NCBI GenBank assembly: GCA_963969495.1 | Contig: OZ018321.1 | Coordinates: forward strand, 190,906,985 to 190,970,984 | Reading direction: 5' to 3' | Length of the DNA: 64,000 nt | Source: Ceratothoa steindachneri | Lineage: Eukaryota; Arthropoda; Malacostraca; Isopoda; Cymothoidae | Shown: positions 45,300 to 57,489 of the stretch, one piece after another | Layout of the letters: every line of letters starts with the position of its first letter | Numbering within the stretch: the stretch's first letter is position 1 | Position numbers and translations under genes: made by a program | Notes under the pieces: generated by a model | What the model saw: only the letters and a program-made list of their open reading frames with translations | Database searches by the model: none | What the model was told of the DNA's origin: nothing

Positions 45300-48140
45300 C
45301 CCCCATCAGTCCCCCAAATCAAGCACCATATTCATCACACCCAACTACCTCAAAACAAACACCCTAAAATCAGACTAAATGGACAACACTTTCCCTGAAA
45401 GAAAACTCCCCCTCTCCTGGTAATCACACTAGATACCCACTTGATATTTAAAGCTCAAGTTACCAACATCAAACAAAGCCGGGATGGCACTCAACCCTCA
45501 CCCAATTCCTCACAATATGCCCTAAAACATTCAGAATAATGCACTGTTATTATGGGAGGTTGCACTTAAACAACACCAACCTTACACTTACACACTGAAA
45601 CAAAATTACTCTCATGCAATGTTCACTTGGTCACGATCAGAGCACTGAACCCATAATACCACAACCAAGCAACAAACTCACCATCTAGACACAAAAATGA
45701 AGCCCCGGAACACTATACTACTTCCAGCACCTGTTCTACAGCCTACCCCCACAACCTAGTAAAACATCCACACCACCCTCATCCTGAGACTTGTTAATAC
45801 TCTACCACCAAACTATCCTAAATGCTCCCCAAAATAAACCAATCAGAGAAATCATGACACCAGGCACAGTCATCTTGCCTCAACTAAGGTCAAGCCATTC
45901 CGCATTACTCGAACAGTGCAAACAGAATAAACCTCACTCCCTTACCAAAATGCACCAGATGCAACCACTACATTAACAACAAGGCACCTCCTTAACTGCC
46001 CAAACCTCAGACATGCATGCAACACCCACAACACCTGACCTATGTGTCTGTCCTGGAGACATAATGGCTTCCCACAATACAGAAGAGAGGTAAGTCGGGG
46101 GAGGCTGAAAAGTCACACTATAATATAATTTTTATTTTTATAAGATCAATAATGGAATTTTATATTACCACCCAACCTTCAGTTTTGTCTGTCCTGGAGA
46201 CATAATGGCTTCCCACAATACAGAAGAGAGGTAAGTCGGGGGAGGCTAAAAAGTCACGCTATAATATAATTTTTATTTTTATAAGATCAATAATGGAATT
46301 TTATATTACCACCCAACCTTCAGTTTTGACCACCTCTGAATTATCACCACCACCAAAACAAGAAATACCCCAGGTGGCCACAGACACATACAAATTACAA
46401 AAATTACAAAGTGCCAACTGAAAAGCCTTCATAAATGAAATGGAACAACACTTAGAAACACTAAACAGTACTCACATCACAGACACACCACTATACATAA
46501 TGCAGATAGTAAACACATCCTTAAAGGCAATAGCAAAAAACATAACCCCAACTACACACCAGAAATTCAAGACCATATGAGACATGACACACTGAAGCAG
46601 AACTCCCCCTCCCCCCACAGACACGTATAGGACATTGCACCCCAAATACAAGCACTTAACACAAAATAAACATAATACTTGAGAGCAAAAAACCCCCACT
46701 AAACTGGCACAAGTATATTGAGACTCTTGATCACAAAACAAACACCAGCAAACTCTACAAAAACACTAAACAGCATCACATCTCTAACAGTAACATTACA
46801 CAATCACATACAGCCATCACCACAACAGACACCATACCCTCAAACAATCACTTTGCACACTCAGCCACTTAAAACTCCACATTGATAATCCTAGAGTCAT
46901 TTGATGCAGGCAATTTTTCTCTACTGACCCAGACTATGCACCCATCACAAACTACCAGATAAATCACATTATCCATAACCTCAAACACTCATCCACCTGT
47001 GGCCCAGACAACATCAGCAACATACACCTCAGACCACAAGGCATCAAGCACTCAACAACTAGCAAACTACAGCAATACACACACTAAAATACTGGAAGAA
47101 TAGTAAAATCATCACAACCCCCAAACCCAACAAGACCCCAACTTCCCTCTTCATACTGACCCATCACACTCCTCTGCACTCCCTCAAAAGTCATTGAATG
47201 GCTCATCCTAAACATAGCCCCACCATACTTTCCCTTAGCACCCGCACAACATATTTTCAGACCACCATACTCAACAAACACACTCCTTAGACCTCACACA
47301 GAGAATTTTTTAAGGCATTAACTACTAGACCCTCACAAGGAACAGTCTTCGCTACCCTAGATATCAGCAAAGCCTTTGCCACTCCTAGCCACCATCTCAC
47401 AAACAAAATATATAACATGAACAATCGAACATACACATCAATACAAAGATGCCTGGCCAACTATCTGGTGGGTAGACATGCCCACAAGTCATTTTTTGAT
47501 CTGTCATTACACATTAGAAATTTCACAAACTATATCACACTTCATACATGGTTCATCACAAACACTTAAGGTAGCCCCAGTCAAATCTACAGTTACCCTT
47601 CTCACAAACTGGGCAGCACCACATCAATCTCACCATAGACAACACCCCCATACTACATACACACGCACAAAGTACTTTGAGTAAGATACATCAATGTCAT
47701 TTAAGTAACACATCACAAACCTACCCCTCTCCCCAATTACCCCAAGACTAAATGCTCTCAGATCTCTTGCTAGTACAACATTCTGACACACCAAAGATAC
47801 CACAGCCACAGTATACAAACAATATATACACTCAGTGATGGATTATGCAAGTCCTGCCTGGGCTTCTAACCTCTCTGAGATGCATCACAGCACAATTCAA
47901 ACTATACAAAAGAAAGCACTAAAATTTGCACAGCTACTACCCCCACAGATGAACTACACCATTAAACCGAAGTTGTCAAAGTCAAGGACCACCTGGACAG
48001 GAGAGAATCACAAACACTTCCCATTGCTTCCACAAATCTACAACAGCCACTACACTACATGTCAGAATACTGGCACACTCCAAGCAATATCAAATCAATA
48101 CCTAGTACACAATATTCTAGACAAATAATCTAATCACAAA
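45300..48140 (+). pseudogene. Jockey-type LINE, C/A-rich, heavily decayed (copy 1)
   Basis: Plus-strand blocks survive near 46970-47300 (INHIIHNLKHSSTCGPDNIS; later PS-x-VIE-LIL and HIPLAPAQ-like pieces), 47343-47480 (VFATLDISKAFA, KIYNMN, RCLANYLVGRHAHKSF) and 47560-48130 (VAPVKSTVTLLTNWA, TSMSFK, KQYIHSVMDYASPAWASNLS). CA-rich codon use sets it apart. Interrupted by a 141-bp tandem duplication and many stops. Copy 2 lies at 62240-63220. Confidence 0.65.
46045..46326. repeat. 141-bp tandem duplication
   Basis: Two head-to-tail units starting TGTCTGTCCTGGAGACATAA at 46045 and 46186. They differ at only two or three bases, so the duplication is recent compared with the decayed LINE around it. 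Confidence 0.92.
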
Positions 48141-48991
48141 AAGTCTTGATACTTTTACTAAATTTCATCCCCAGGAACGTGTGCCAGTGACATTTCTGTT
48201 GTTGGCTCAGTGCTTAAGCATTGCATGCTACATTTTTGTTTATATGGTTTAGTTTCTTGGTTGCTTTTCATAGCTCTTTGAGTGTGCTTTGTTTGAGTTT
48301 TGCTCAAGAATAAAGTATTGAATTGTTTACTAGAAATGCTCTAATGATTTACTTCTGTAAAAAAAGGATCTTTATTATGAATGAAAAAATATAATGAATA
48401 GTCATGCTGCCTTAAGGCCTCTTGACTGATACTGATTGCACTGAAGAACTTGAGAAAACATGCTAGCTACACCTAAGAATGTCAGGCCCTATTTAAAATG
48501 TAAATGGTAGATTTCTTCTTGGTTGGCTGGTTTAATGAGAGTATAGAAAGTTACTTCATTTAGCAAAGTTTTTAATAGTTCTTCTGGTAGGTAATGCATG
48601 AAGCAAGGGCCAAAGTCTTACGATCTTAGAGTAGCCAGTTTTTTTGATTGCCTTTGATTATAGAATATAGATTTCTTTATCACTATCAGTGAATGGGATT
48701 TAATAGAAAAATTAATTTTTATTCTTAGAATGGAGCCAGCAAAATTTCCTGTGAAAGGTGTATGTAGTCTTCCAGCACAGGCTGTTGCTAACAGCTTGAA
48801 TTGTTTGAAGAACTGTACTGATGACTATTTCAAGAGGTTGAATATTAAATGAATGAAGTTGGCCTTCAGTGCTCCTATTTGTCTTTGTACAACATCCTAT
48901 AATTATGAGTTTAGATCGTCCTAAACTATACATATTCAAATTTGGGGCATTGAAAATTGGGACTTTTTTTTTAGTTCTCTTTTTCTTTCAG

Positions 48992-49106
48992 ACTTCTACC
49001 TGACATTCCAGCTGTTTCTCCACTTCACATGCCATTCTCCCATTTGGAAGAAAAATATTTGCAATCATTTGCTCCAGACAACATTATCTTATTTCTCCAA
49101 GATGCA
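48992..49106 (+). CDS. ATP6AP1: V-ATPase accessory subunit Ac45, second coding exon
   Basis: Begins after TTTCTTTCAG and ends GATGCA|GTAAGA, a textbook donor. Taking the two bases left from exon 1 it reads R, then LLPDIPAVSPLHMPFSHLEE, KYLQSFAPDNIILFLQDA, with no stop and ending in phase 0. The N-I-I-L-F-L-Q-D stretch is the conserved Ac45 lumenal motif (vertebrate proteins have a very similar LLFLQD followed by an E-D-F-T block). The next exon should open with that E-D-F-T block; I do not find it before 64000. So the intron that starts here extends past the window and contains the whole I-type insertion. Confidence 0.75.
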
Positions 49107-49270
49107 GTAAGATTTAAAATAATTTAATGACTTTACATTGTTTTTGGTTGGTAGATTCTAGTAATGTTTCAGCTTGTTGCAATAAAATCTCCCAAATTGT
49201 TCAAAGTTTCATATTTAAAAAGTATATGTAAAATTGGTGAGCACTTCTTGCTATAAAATTAATCATTTAC

Positions 49271-49283
49271 TCGTTATCACTCA
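49271..49283 (+). repeat. target duplication, outer I-type LINE, left
   Basis: TCGTTATCACTCA, identical to 62125-62137. Confidence 0.92.
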
Positions 49284-49799
49284 CCCCGTAAGGGGCGCGG
49301 CGATTTGCCATCCTGGCCTCCGTGATGATGGGACTCAGCACCCCGTCCGGCCCCAGCTTAGCCTCTCTTCCTTCCTTCAAAACACTTGTTTCCTCTCTTT
49401 TCATACAACCTCTCCCACAATTTTCTCTGTTCAGCCTCTAATTTCACAGGGTAGATGCTGACCTTCTTCTCGGCCAACCGTCCTGGATCGGGGCTGAGGT
49501 GGGAGGGCCAAATGTTCCCTAACCCCTGAGCTCCGGTCTGGGTGGTTGGTTTTTAACAACTTGCTTCATGCCCACCCATACCTTCCTCACATCCCTTTTC
49601 CTCTCCTCTTCACACTCTATCTGTTTTACGCCGTGTCTAAGGTGGAGCCGCCATGCCGATGGACTGCCAGGCCACCAGGCGGGAGGGGTGGTCTTAAATG
49701 GCAGCGCCTGGCTCTGCCGGGCTTGTAAGCACCTCTCGCAGTGCGGGCTACTGCGAGAGGTGATGCGCAATTGCATCCCGTGTTAAAAAGAGGGTCACC

Positions 49800-52157
49800 A
49801 TGCCCAATGATGAGTATAAAAAAAACCCCAACCCCCAACTTCCCCTATAACATCGACGGAGCCACCCTTTGGCAGCTCCAGCAAAAAAAATGGAGGTCCC
49901 CCCCCCCTGTGCTTGCTCAGGGGACCCTCCATATATCTCTGACCGGAGAGGAGGCTTACTCCTCTCTGCTTACGGGTGTAGGGGACTCCCCCTCATCCCT
50001 TCTCTGGAGGTGCTTTCGGGCGCCTCCCTTTTACCAGTGGCAGTCCCCTCTGTTCTTTCCAAGGGGACTGCCAAGAAAGCCAGCAGGCATCCCTTAGCCA
50101 GCCGCTCCACATCGAAGCGGCTCGGTAGGACAAACCCCCTTAGGGGGAGAGGGAAGCCAGGCCCCTTCGGTTGCTTCCCTCAAAAGACCTGCTGGCAAGA
50201 ATATTGAACCTTGCCGGGATCAAGGCCCATACCTCCACAAAGAAGACTAGTGACGATACTGCCAACGGGACCTGCGATGTCTTGGGGGGGGGGGGGCAAC
50301 TGGAGGCCCCTCCTGAGATAGACATGGTCCTTGGGAAACCCCAGCCTCAGACGGTAGGGCCTTCCATGGGGAGGAATCATGGCTCGGCGCCAAGCACCGA
50401 ACCCGAATCCGCCCCGATGCAAAGTCCTCCTCAAACGGCTGTGGTTTCCGAAGCAGTACAAGGAGGGGAGGGATCTCCTCCGACCGGTGCCCCCACGACT
50501 ACCAGGACCTTCTCCATTTCGGAGAATGACCTGGCTGAGGCCGGTCCATCTGGACTGGGGGCTTCTTCCGGTGGAGGTGAGAATCTGGTTCATTCCGCCC
50601 TCTTCTCCAAAAAAGAAAAAGACGAAGAAGACTCGGGGCTCCTCTCCATCCGCGGGGGCTGCGGGGACAGATGGGTCTGCTGCCACTCTGGCAAGCGACC
50701 AAGCCAAGATCGGCACATCCACCCCCTCTGCCGCCCCGGTTGCGGAGCCCCTGACTAAGAACAAAAGTTCACAGGGCGGAGCCTCGATGACATCGGGGCC
50801 CCTCATTCAGAGGTTACCTGGCGTTTTTGAGCCCGCTGGCTTCAAATGCTTCCTCGTTATACGCTCTACTGATGGCACCATGTTGTCCAAGGGCAACATG
50901 GTCCATCAGAGGAGAGGATTAGCTAGTGCAATTGGTAGAGAGCCGAAGGTGACCCGTTTCTGGGACGGGAGCCTTCTGGCGAATCCCGCCGAGGCGGCCA
51001 AGATAAGTGCTCTTCGGACACTTCATGGCACCCCGGTGAGTGTGACGCCGCACTCTACCATGAACTTTGTGAAAGGAGTATTTTATGCGAGGGAACTCGT
51101 TGACTACTCCATTGAGGACATCACCCTAGAGCTGGCCGACCATGGGGCGGTAAAGGTCGAACGTGTGATGAGAAAACAGGGAGGGGCCTTGATACCCACC
51201 CCTACACTCTTCATCACGTTCGACTGTAACAAGCTTCCTGAGTCGGTGCGGGCTGGTTGGTACCGCTACCGCGTGAAGGCATTCATGCCACTGCCGCGGC
51301 GGTGCTATTACTGTCACCGCTTCGGCCATACGAATCGCTCATGTAGACGTGCAAATTCGGGGTCACCCGAAATCAGTGTAAATTGCTCCAAGGTCGCACA
51401 TGATAAGTCCAAATCGTGTGTGGCCAAGTGTGTCAATTGCGGAGAGCCGCACCCTGCTTCTTCGAAGCAATGTGGTGCATATCTCCTTGAGAAAGAAATC
51501 CTGGCCGTTCAGGCCCAGGATAGACTCTCATTCGTGAGGCTATGGACTTGGTCCTGGGGCGCCCGGCTCTGCCTGGGACGTCATATGCCTCAGTAGTTAG
51601 AAAGGCACCCTCTGCTCCTGGCCCATCCAGGCCAACGAGCACGGTTGTTTCCGCGCCCACTCAGAGCCCTTCTGCAGGTTCTACCCAACCTGGGCGCTCC
51701 CCTGGTAGAGCTGGCGGCAAAAAGGGTTCATACCCAGCCCCGGCTAAAACCAGGGCTCCCCCTCTTCCCCCAGCGTGACCGTTTCCCGTAAGGCGAAACG
51801 GCCACGTGCCTTCACCGAGTCGTTAGGCTCACAGGAGGCAACACCCCTGAAGATGGTCGCTAGGCCATCTTCGGAGGTTTCTAAAGCTGTCCCCCGAAAG
51901 GAGGACAGCAACAAAGGAGCTTCGGCTCCTTCGCCCACGCCCCGAGGTGGAGCGAACGCACGCCTAAGGTTTCGAGGCGGAGGGAGGAAAAGACTCGCAT
52001 TGCGAGCCCAACCTCCCAAAATAAGTCCTCGAAGGCGAAAGCGCCTTCAGCGCTTTGTCCGGCCAACAGCGCCCGGGGTTCTGCCTCCGGGAAGCGTACG
52101 GCCATTCCCGTGAGGGTCTTCAGTTCGAGGAGGGCCTCCGCGTCTCGTCCGAGCTAG
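49800..52157 (+). pseudogene. outer I-type ORF1 (zinc-knuckle nucleic-acid binding protein), broken
   Basis: Matches the inner ORF1 from the ATG at 49800 to the TAG at 52155-52157. It is shifted at an A-run near 49815, a G-run at 50285-50294 and near 51536. The conserved part (50780-51535) runs through a domain with NFVKGVFYARELVDYSIEDI, then knuckles CYYCHRFGHTNRSC and CVNCGEPHPASSKQC; the middle knuckle has lost its first Cys (SVNC). There is a single knuckle block here, unlike the inner copy. The product would coat element RNA. Confidence 0.8.
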
Positions 52158-54110
52158 GCCTGGAGGGCATATTCCTTCAATGGAATTGCCGTGGACTCCG
52201 GGCCAACTGGGAGGAGCTGCGGAGGCTCGTCCCGTTCCCCGTTAACTATCTTTTTGCAGGAGACCATGCTAGGCGCGTGCCCCCTGCCCGCCCTATCGGG
52301 GTATAAGGGTCTTGCGACCCCACCACCGCGGGATGGCCGGGCTGGTGGATGTGCGATTTACACCCGGCATGATGTCTCCGTTCTTCCTTTCTCTTTAGAT
52401 ACCTCCTTTCAGGCAGTGGCTGTGCAGCTGCACCTGGATAGAAGGTATACTATCATTTCTGCGTACATTCCACCGTCAGCTGACTTCGACGCGGGGGACT
52501 TCCGCCGCGTCGTGGCACGGTTGCCGAGGCCCTATCTCTTGCTTGGAGATCTGAACGGCAGGCATCCTCTCTGGGGAGATTACTCCATAAATCCCAGGGG
52601 ACAAGTCCTTGCCGATCTAATCGAAGAGCTTGAGATGGGTGTCCTAAACGTGGATGAGTTTACGCATCACTGTCCGAGAACCGCTTCAATTTTCTTGCCT
52701 TGACCTATCGTTGTGCTCCTCGGATGCACAGCCTGATTTTGATTGGTTGGTGGTCGATGACCTCCATGGTAGTGATCATTTTCCCATTCAAATTTCATTT
52801 TCAGGGCAACTGCCGCCTGAGAGCCCACCTCGGTGGTGCTTGGCGCGGGCGCCGTGGCCTGCATTTCAGGAAATGACTGAATTCTCTATCTCAGTCGAGG
52901 AGTTTAGGTCGCTAGATGAGGCCGTTGAGTTCTTCTCCAGGAACCTCATCGCCGTGGGCCTGACTACTATTCCTAGGACGTCTGGCCGAGTGTGAGACGG
53001 CCCTCAAACAGAAGCGTTATGCCTACATGCGCTATAAGCGCCGCCCGAACGATTTCACTGTCGCTGAATTTCGTCGGTCTAGGGCTAGGTTCCGGTATAT
53101 TTCGAAGCACGCCTGCCGCTCTTCTTGGGCATATGTGCCTTCACTTAACGGGAAGACCCCTTTAGCTGAGGTGTGGAAGCGAGTCAAAAGGATTCGGGGC
53201 AAGTTGTCGCAGGACCCCCCTCCTGTTCTCCAGGAGAATGGGACCGCAATCTCGGACCCCGCGTCCGCGGCGGAATCCTTAGCGACCCCTTTTTCCGCAT
53301 TCTCTAGCCGTGATGCTTGCTCCGCCAGCATTCAATGCACGTCGTCATGTTGTGGAAGGCCGCCGGCTTGACTTTAACTCCAGAGGCGGAGAACCCTTCA
53401 ATGACAAGTTTACTGTGAGTGAGTTGCGTTCCTCTCTCGCTTCGTGCGCGGACACCGCCCATGGTCCGGACGATGTCCCGTACGCCATGCTTCGACACCT
53501 GGGTGAGCGAGGCATGGCCTTTCTGTTGATTTGTTTGACAGGATCTGGGTGGAAGGTCTTCTCCCAGACTCCTGGCAAATCGCTACTGTGCTCGCCTTTT
53601 GCACACCGGGGAGAGATCACTACTCCGACCGGTTTCCGCCCAATCTCTCTAACCTCTTGCGTGTGCAAGTTGATGGAGAAATTGGTAAATGTTAGATTAG
53701 CCTATTTCCTGGACAGCGGAGGCCATCTGTCTTCTGCACAGTGCGGCTTCCTTAAGTTTCACTCCACGTCGGATGCTCTGCTCCGACTGGAAAATGCCAT
53801 GTGCGAGGCTTTCCTTTGTAGAGAGCACTACGCCACGGTCTTTTTCGATCGTGAGAAGGCCTATGATACCGCATGGCGATACGGTATCGTGGAGACTCTC
53901 CACACGATGGGGGCGAGGGGATGCCTCCCAATGTTTATATCTGAATTTTTGCGAGATCGTCGATTCCGCGTACGGGTGGGGGAAGCCCTCTCCGGCCCAA
54001 AGGAGCAGGAAGAGGGTGTCCTGCAGGAAAGTGTCCTCAGTGTCACACTCTTTGCCCTGAGCATCAACGGCATCACCTCGGTGCTGCCGGAAGATGTTCT
54101 CGCTACGCTC
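52055..54110 (+). pseudogene. outer I-type ORF2, part 1: endonuclease and RT fingers/palm
   Basis: Overlaps the end of ORF1 as in the inner copy. The endonuclease pieces are FLQWNCRGLRANWEELRRLV, QETMLGA, GDLNGRHPLWG and SDHFPIQI. It is frameshifted near 52230 (5 bp lost), 52690 (1 bp gained) and 52990 (35 bp lost between GGCCG repeats). RT pieces: HGPDDVPYAMLRHLG, GFRPISLTSCVCKLMEKL, FFDREKAYDTAWRYG, and GVLQESVLSVTLF, where GVPQGS would be expected. It ends at VLATL, where the inner copy entered. Confidence 0.82.
54098..54110 (+). repeat. target duplication, inner I-type LINE, left
   Basis: TCTCGCTACGCTC, identical to 60305-60317. Confidence 0.93.
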
Positions 54111-54641
54111 CCCCGTGAGGGGCGCGGCGATTTGCCATCCTGGCCGCCGTGCTGACGGGATCCAGCACTCCGTCCGGCCCCAGCTTAGCCTCTCTTCCTT
54201 CCTTCAGATAGCCCGATTTCTCCCCTACCTCGTCGCTTTTCATACAACCTCTCCCACAACTTTCTCTGGTCAGCCTCTAATTTCACAGGGTAGAATGCTG
54301 ACCTTCTTCTCAAGCCAACCACCCCGGATCGGGGCTGAGGGGGGAGGGGACATTGTTCCCTAACCCCTGAGCTCCGGTTCGGGATGGGGGTTTTTTAACA
54401 ACCTGCTTCATCCCCACCCACATCTTCCTCACATCCCTTTTCCTCTCCTCTTCACAACCTATATTTTTTACGCCGTGTCCAAGGTGGAGCCGCCATGCCG
54501 AAGGACTGCCAGGCCACCAGGCGGGAGGGGTGGTCCCGAATGGCGGCGCCTGGCTCTGCCGGGCTTGTAAGCACCTCTCGCAGTGCGGGCAACTGCGAGA
54601 GGTGATGAGCTATTGCGTCCCGTAATCAAAAGAGGGTCACC

Positions 54642-57489
54642 ATGCCCATGAATGAAAAAAAACAACAAAAAACCCAACCCCCAACTTCCCCAAGAAAATC
54701 AACGGAGCCGCCCTCGGGCAGCTCCACCGAGAAAATGGAGGTCCCCCCCCTTGTGCTTGCGCAAGGGACCCTCCATAATTCTTTAACCGGAGAGGAGGCT
54801 TACTCCTCTCCTACACCTACGGGTGTAGGGGACTCCCCCTCACCCCCTTCTCTGGAGGTGCTTTCGGGCACCTCCCTATCTCCAGCGGCAGTCCCTCCTT
54901 TGCTTTCTAAGGGGACTACCAAGAAAGCCAGCAGGCAGCCCATTGCCGACCGCCCCTCGTGCAAGCGGCTTGGTAGGGCAAACCCCCTTAGGGGGGAGAC
55001 GGAAGCCAGGCCCCTTCGGTCGCTTCCCTCAAAAGACCTGCTGGCAAGAATTTTAAACCTTGCTGGGTTCAAGGCCTGTGCCTCCCCACACCACCTGACT
55101 AGTGACAATACTGCCAAGGGGACCTGCGATGTCCTGGGAGGGGATGGCCAACTGGAGGCCCCTCCTGTGATAGACATGGTCCTTGAGGAGACCCAGCCTC
55201 AGACGGTAGGGCCTTCCATGGGGGGGAGTTCGGGCTCGGCGCCAAGCACCGAACCCGAATCCGCCCCTATGCAAGGTCCTCCTCAAATGGCTGAGGGCTC
55301 GGAGGCAATAAAAGGAGGGGAGGGATCTCCTCCGACAGGTGCCCCTACGACAACCAGGACCTTCTCCATTTCGGAGAGGGACCTGGCTGAGGCTGGTCCA
55401 TCTGGCCTGGGGACTTCTGCCGGCGGAGGTGAAAAGCGGGTTCATTCCCCGCCCTCCTCTCCGAAAAAGAAAAAGAAAAAGACTAAAAAGACAAAAAAGA
55501 CTCGGGGCTCCTCTCCATCCGCGGGGGCTGCGGGGACGGATGGGTCTGCTGCCACTCTGGCAAGCGACCAAGCCAAGATCGGCACATCCGCCCCCTCTGC
55601 CCCCTCGGTTGCGGAGCCCCTGACAAAGAAGACTAATACCAAGAATGCACAGGGCGGAGCCTCGATGACATCGGGGCACCTCATTCAGAGGTTACCTTGG
55701 CGTTTTCGAGCCCGCTGGCTTCAAACGCTTCCTCGTTATTCGCTCCACTGATGGCACCATGTTGTCCAAGGGCAACATGATCCATCAGAGGAGAGGATTA
55801 GCTAGTGCAATTGGTAGAGAGCCGAAGGTAACCCGTTTCTCGGACGGGAGCCTTCTGGCGAATGCGGCGAATCCCGCCGAGGCGGCCAAGATTAGTGCTC
55901 TTCGGACACTTCATGGCACCCCGGTGAGTGTGACGCCGCAGTCTACCATGAACTTTGTGAAAGGAGTAGTTTATGCGAGGGAACTCGTTGACTACTCCAT
56001 TGAGGACATCACCTTAGAGCTGGCCGACCATGGGGCGGTCAGGGTCGAACGTGTGATGAGAAAACAGGGAGGGGCCTCGAGACCCACCCCTACACTCTTC
56101 GTCACGTTCGACTGTGACAAGCTTCCTGAGTCGGTGCGTGCCGGTTGGTACCGCTACCGCGTGAAGGCATTCGTGCCACTGCCGCGGCGGTGCTATTACT
56201 GTCACCGCTTCGGCCATACGAATCGCTCATGTAGACGTGCAAAGTCGGGGTCACCTGAAGTCTGTGTAAATTGCTCCAAGGTCGCACACGATAAGTCCAA
56301 ATCGTGTGTGGCCAAGTGTGTCAATTGCGGAGAGCCGCACCCTGCTTCTTCGAAGCAATGTGGTGCATATCTCCTTGAGAAAGAAATCCTGGCCGTTCAG
56401 GCCCAGGATCGACTCTCATTCCGCGAGGCAAAGGACTTGGTCCTGGCGCGCCCGGCTCTGCCTGGGACGTCATATGCCTCAATAGTTAGGAAGGCCGACT
56501 GTGACAAGCTTCCTGAGTCGGTGCGTGCCGGTTGGTACCGCTACCGCGTGAAGGCATTCGTGCCACTGCCGCGGCGGTGCTATTACTGTCACCGCTTCGG
56601 CCATACGAATCGCTCATGTAGACGTGCAAAGTCGGGGTCACCCGAAGTCTGTGTAAATTGCTCCAAGGTCGCACACAATAAGTCCAAATCGTGTGTGGCC
56701 AAGTGTGTCAATTGCGGAGAGCCGCACCCTGCTTCTTCGAAGCAATGTGGTGCATATCTCTTTGAGAAAGAAATCCTGGCCGTTCAGGCCCAGGATCGAC
56801 TCTCATTCCGCGAGGCAAAGGACTTGGTCCTGGCGCGCCCGGCTCTGCCTGGGACGTCATATGCCTCAATAGTTAGGAAGGCACCCTCTGCTCCTGGCCC
56901 ATCCAGGCCAACGAGCACGGTTGTTTCCGCGCCCATTCGGAGCCCTTCTGCGGGCTCTACCCAACCCGGGCGCTCCCCTGGTAAAGCTGGCGGCAAAAAG
57001 GGTTCATACCCTGCCCCGGCTAAAACCAGGGCTCCCCCCTCCTCCCCCAGCGTGACCGTTTCCCGTAAGGCGAAACGGCCACGCGCCTCCACCGAGTCGT
57101 TAGACTCACAGGAGGCAACACCCCTGAAGATGGTCGCTAGGCCATCTTCCGGGGTTCCTAAAGCTGTCCCCCGAAAGGAGGACAGCAACAAAGGAGCTTC
57201 GGCTCCTTCGCCCACGCCCCGAGGTGGAGTGAGTTGCTCGGAGACGGTGGTTCCTCGAAAAGAGGGCCCCCCGCCTCCGAAGCCGCAACGCCCGCCTAAG
57301 GTTTCGAGGCGGTGGGAGGAAAAGACTCGCATGGCGAGCCCAACCTCCCCCAATAAGTCCTCGAAGGCGACAGCGCCTTCAGCGCTTTGTCCGGCCAACA
57401 GCGCCCGGGGTTCTGCCCCCGGGAAGCGTACGGCCATTCCCGTGAGGGTCTTCAATTCGAGGAGGGCCCCCGCGTCTCCTCCGAGCTAG
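54642..57489 (+). pseudogene. inner I-type ORF1 with doubled zinc-knuckle block (one frameshift)
   Basis: From ATG 54642 a 350-residue P/S/G-rich leader with a lysine cluster (KKKKKKTKK region) runs to about 55695. There one extra base shifts the frame, and the second frame (to TAG at 57487-57489) holds the folded part. This part reads TMLSKGNMIHQRRGLASAI, STMNFVKGVVYARELVDYSI, then three knuckles: CYYCHRFGHTNRSC, CVNCSKVAHDKSKSC, CVNCGEPHPASSKQC. A 387-bp in-frame tandem duplication (about 56110-56883) repeats the knuckle block, giving six. The tail is basic and Pro-rich. Expected role: RNA binding and particle formation. The outer copy has the single-block form. Confidence 0.85.
56110..56883 (+). 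repeat. 387-bp in-frame tandem duplication in ORF1
   Basis: Units start GACTGTGACAAGCTTCCTGA at 56110 and 56497, exactly 387 bp (129 codons) apart. Only three differences were noticed (CCT/CCC, CACGAT/CACAAT, CTCCTT/CTCTTT). Confidence 0.93.

Larger units (their letters stand above)
44176..48991 (+). other. Ac45 intron 1 (GC-AG)
   Basis: A 4.8-kb intron filled with a pogo-type MITE, LINE pieces and a tandem duplication. It ends in a strong pyrimidine tract, TTCTCTTTTTCTTTCAG. 48150-48960 has no recognised repeat. Confidence 0.65.

Noticed and set aside
50180..50806. 208-codon minus-strand frames inside the I-type ORF1 (also 55053-55679 and 56784-57455)
   Set aside because: Repeated at the same place in both copies because they mirror ORF1; composition is its antisense.
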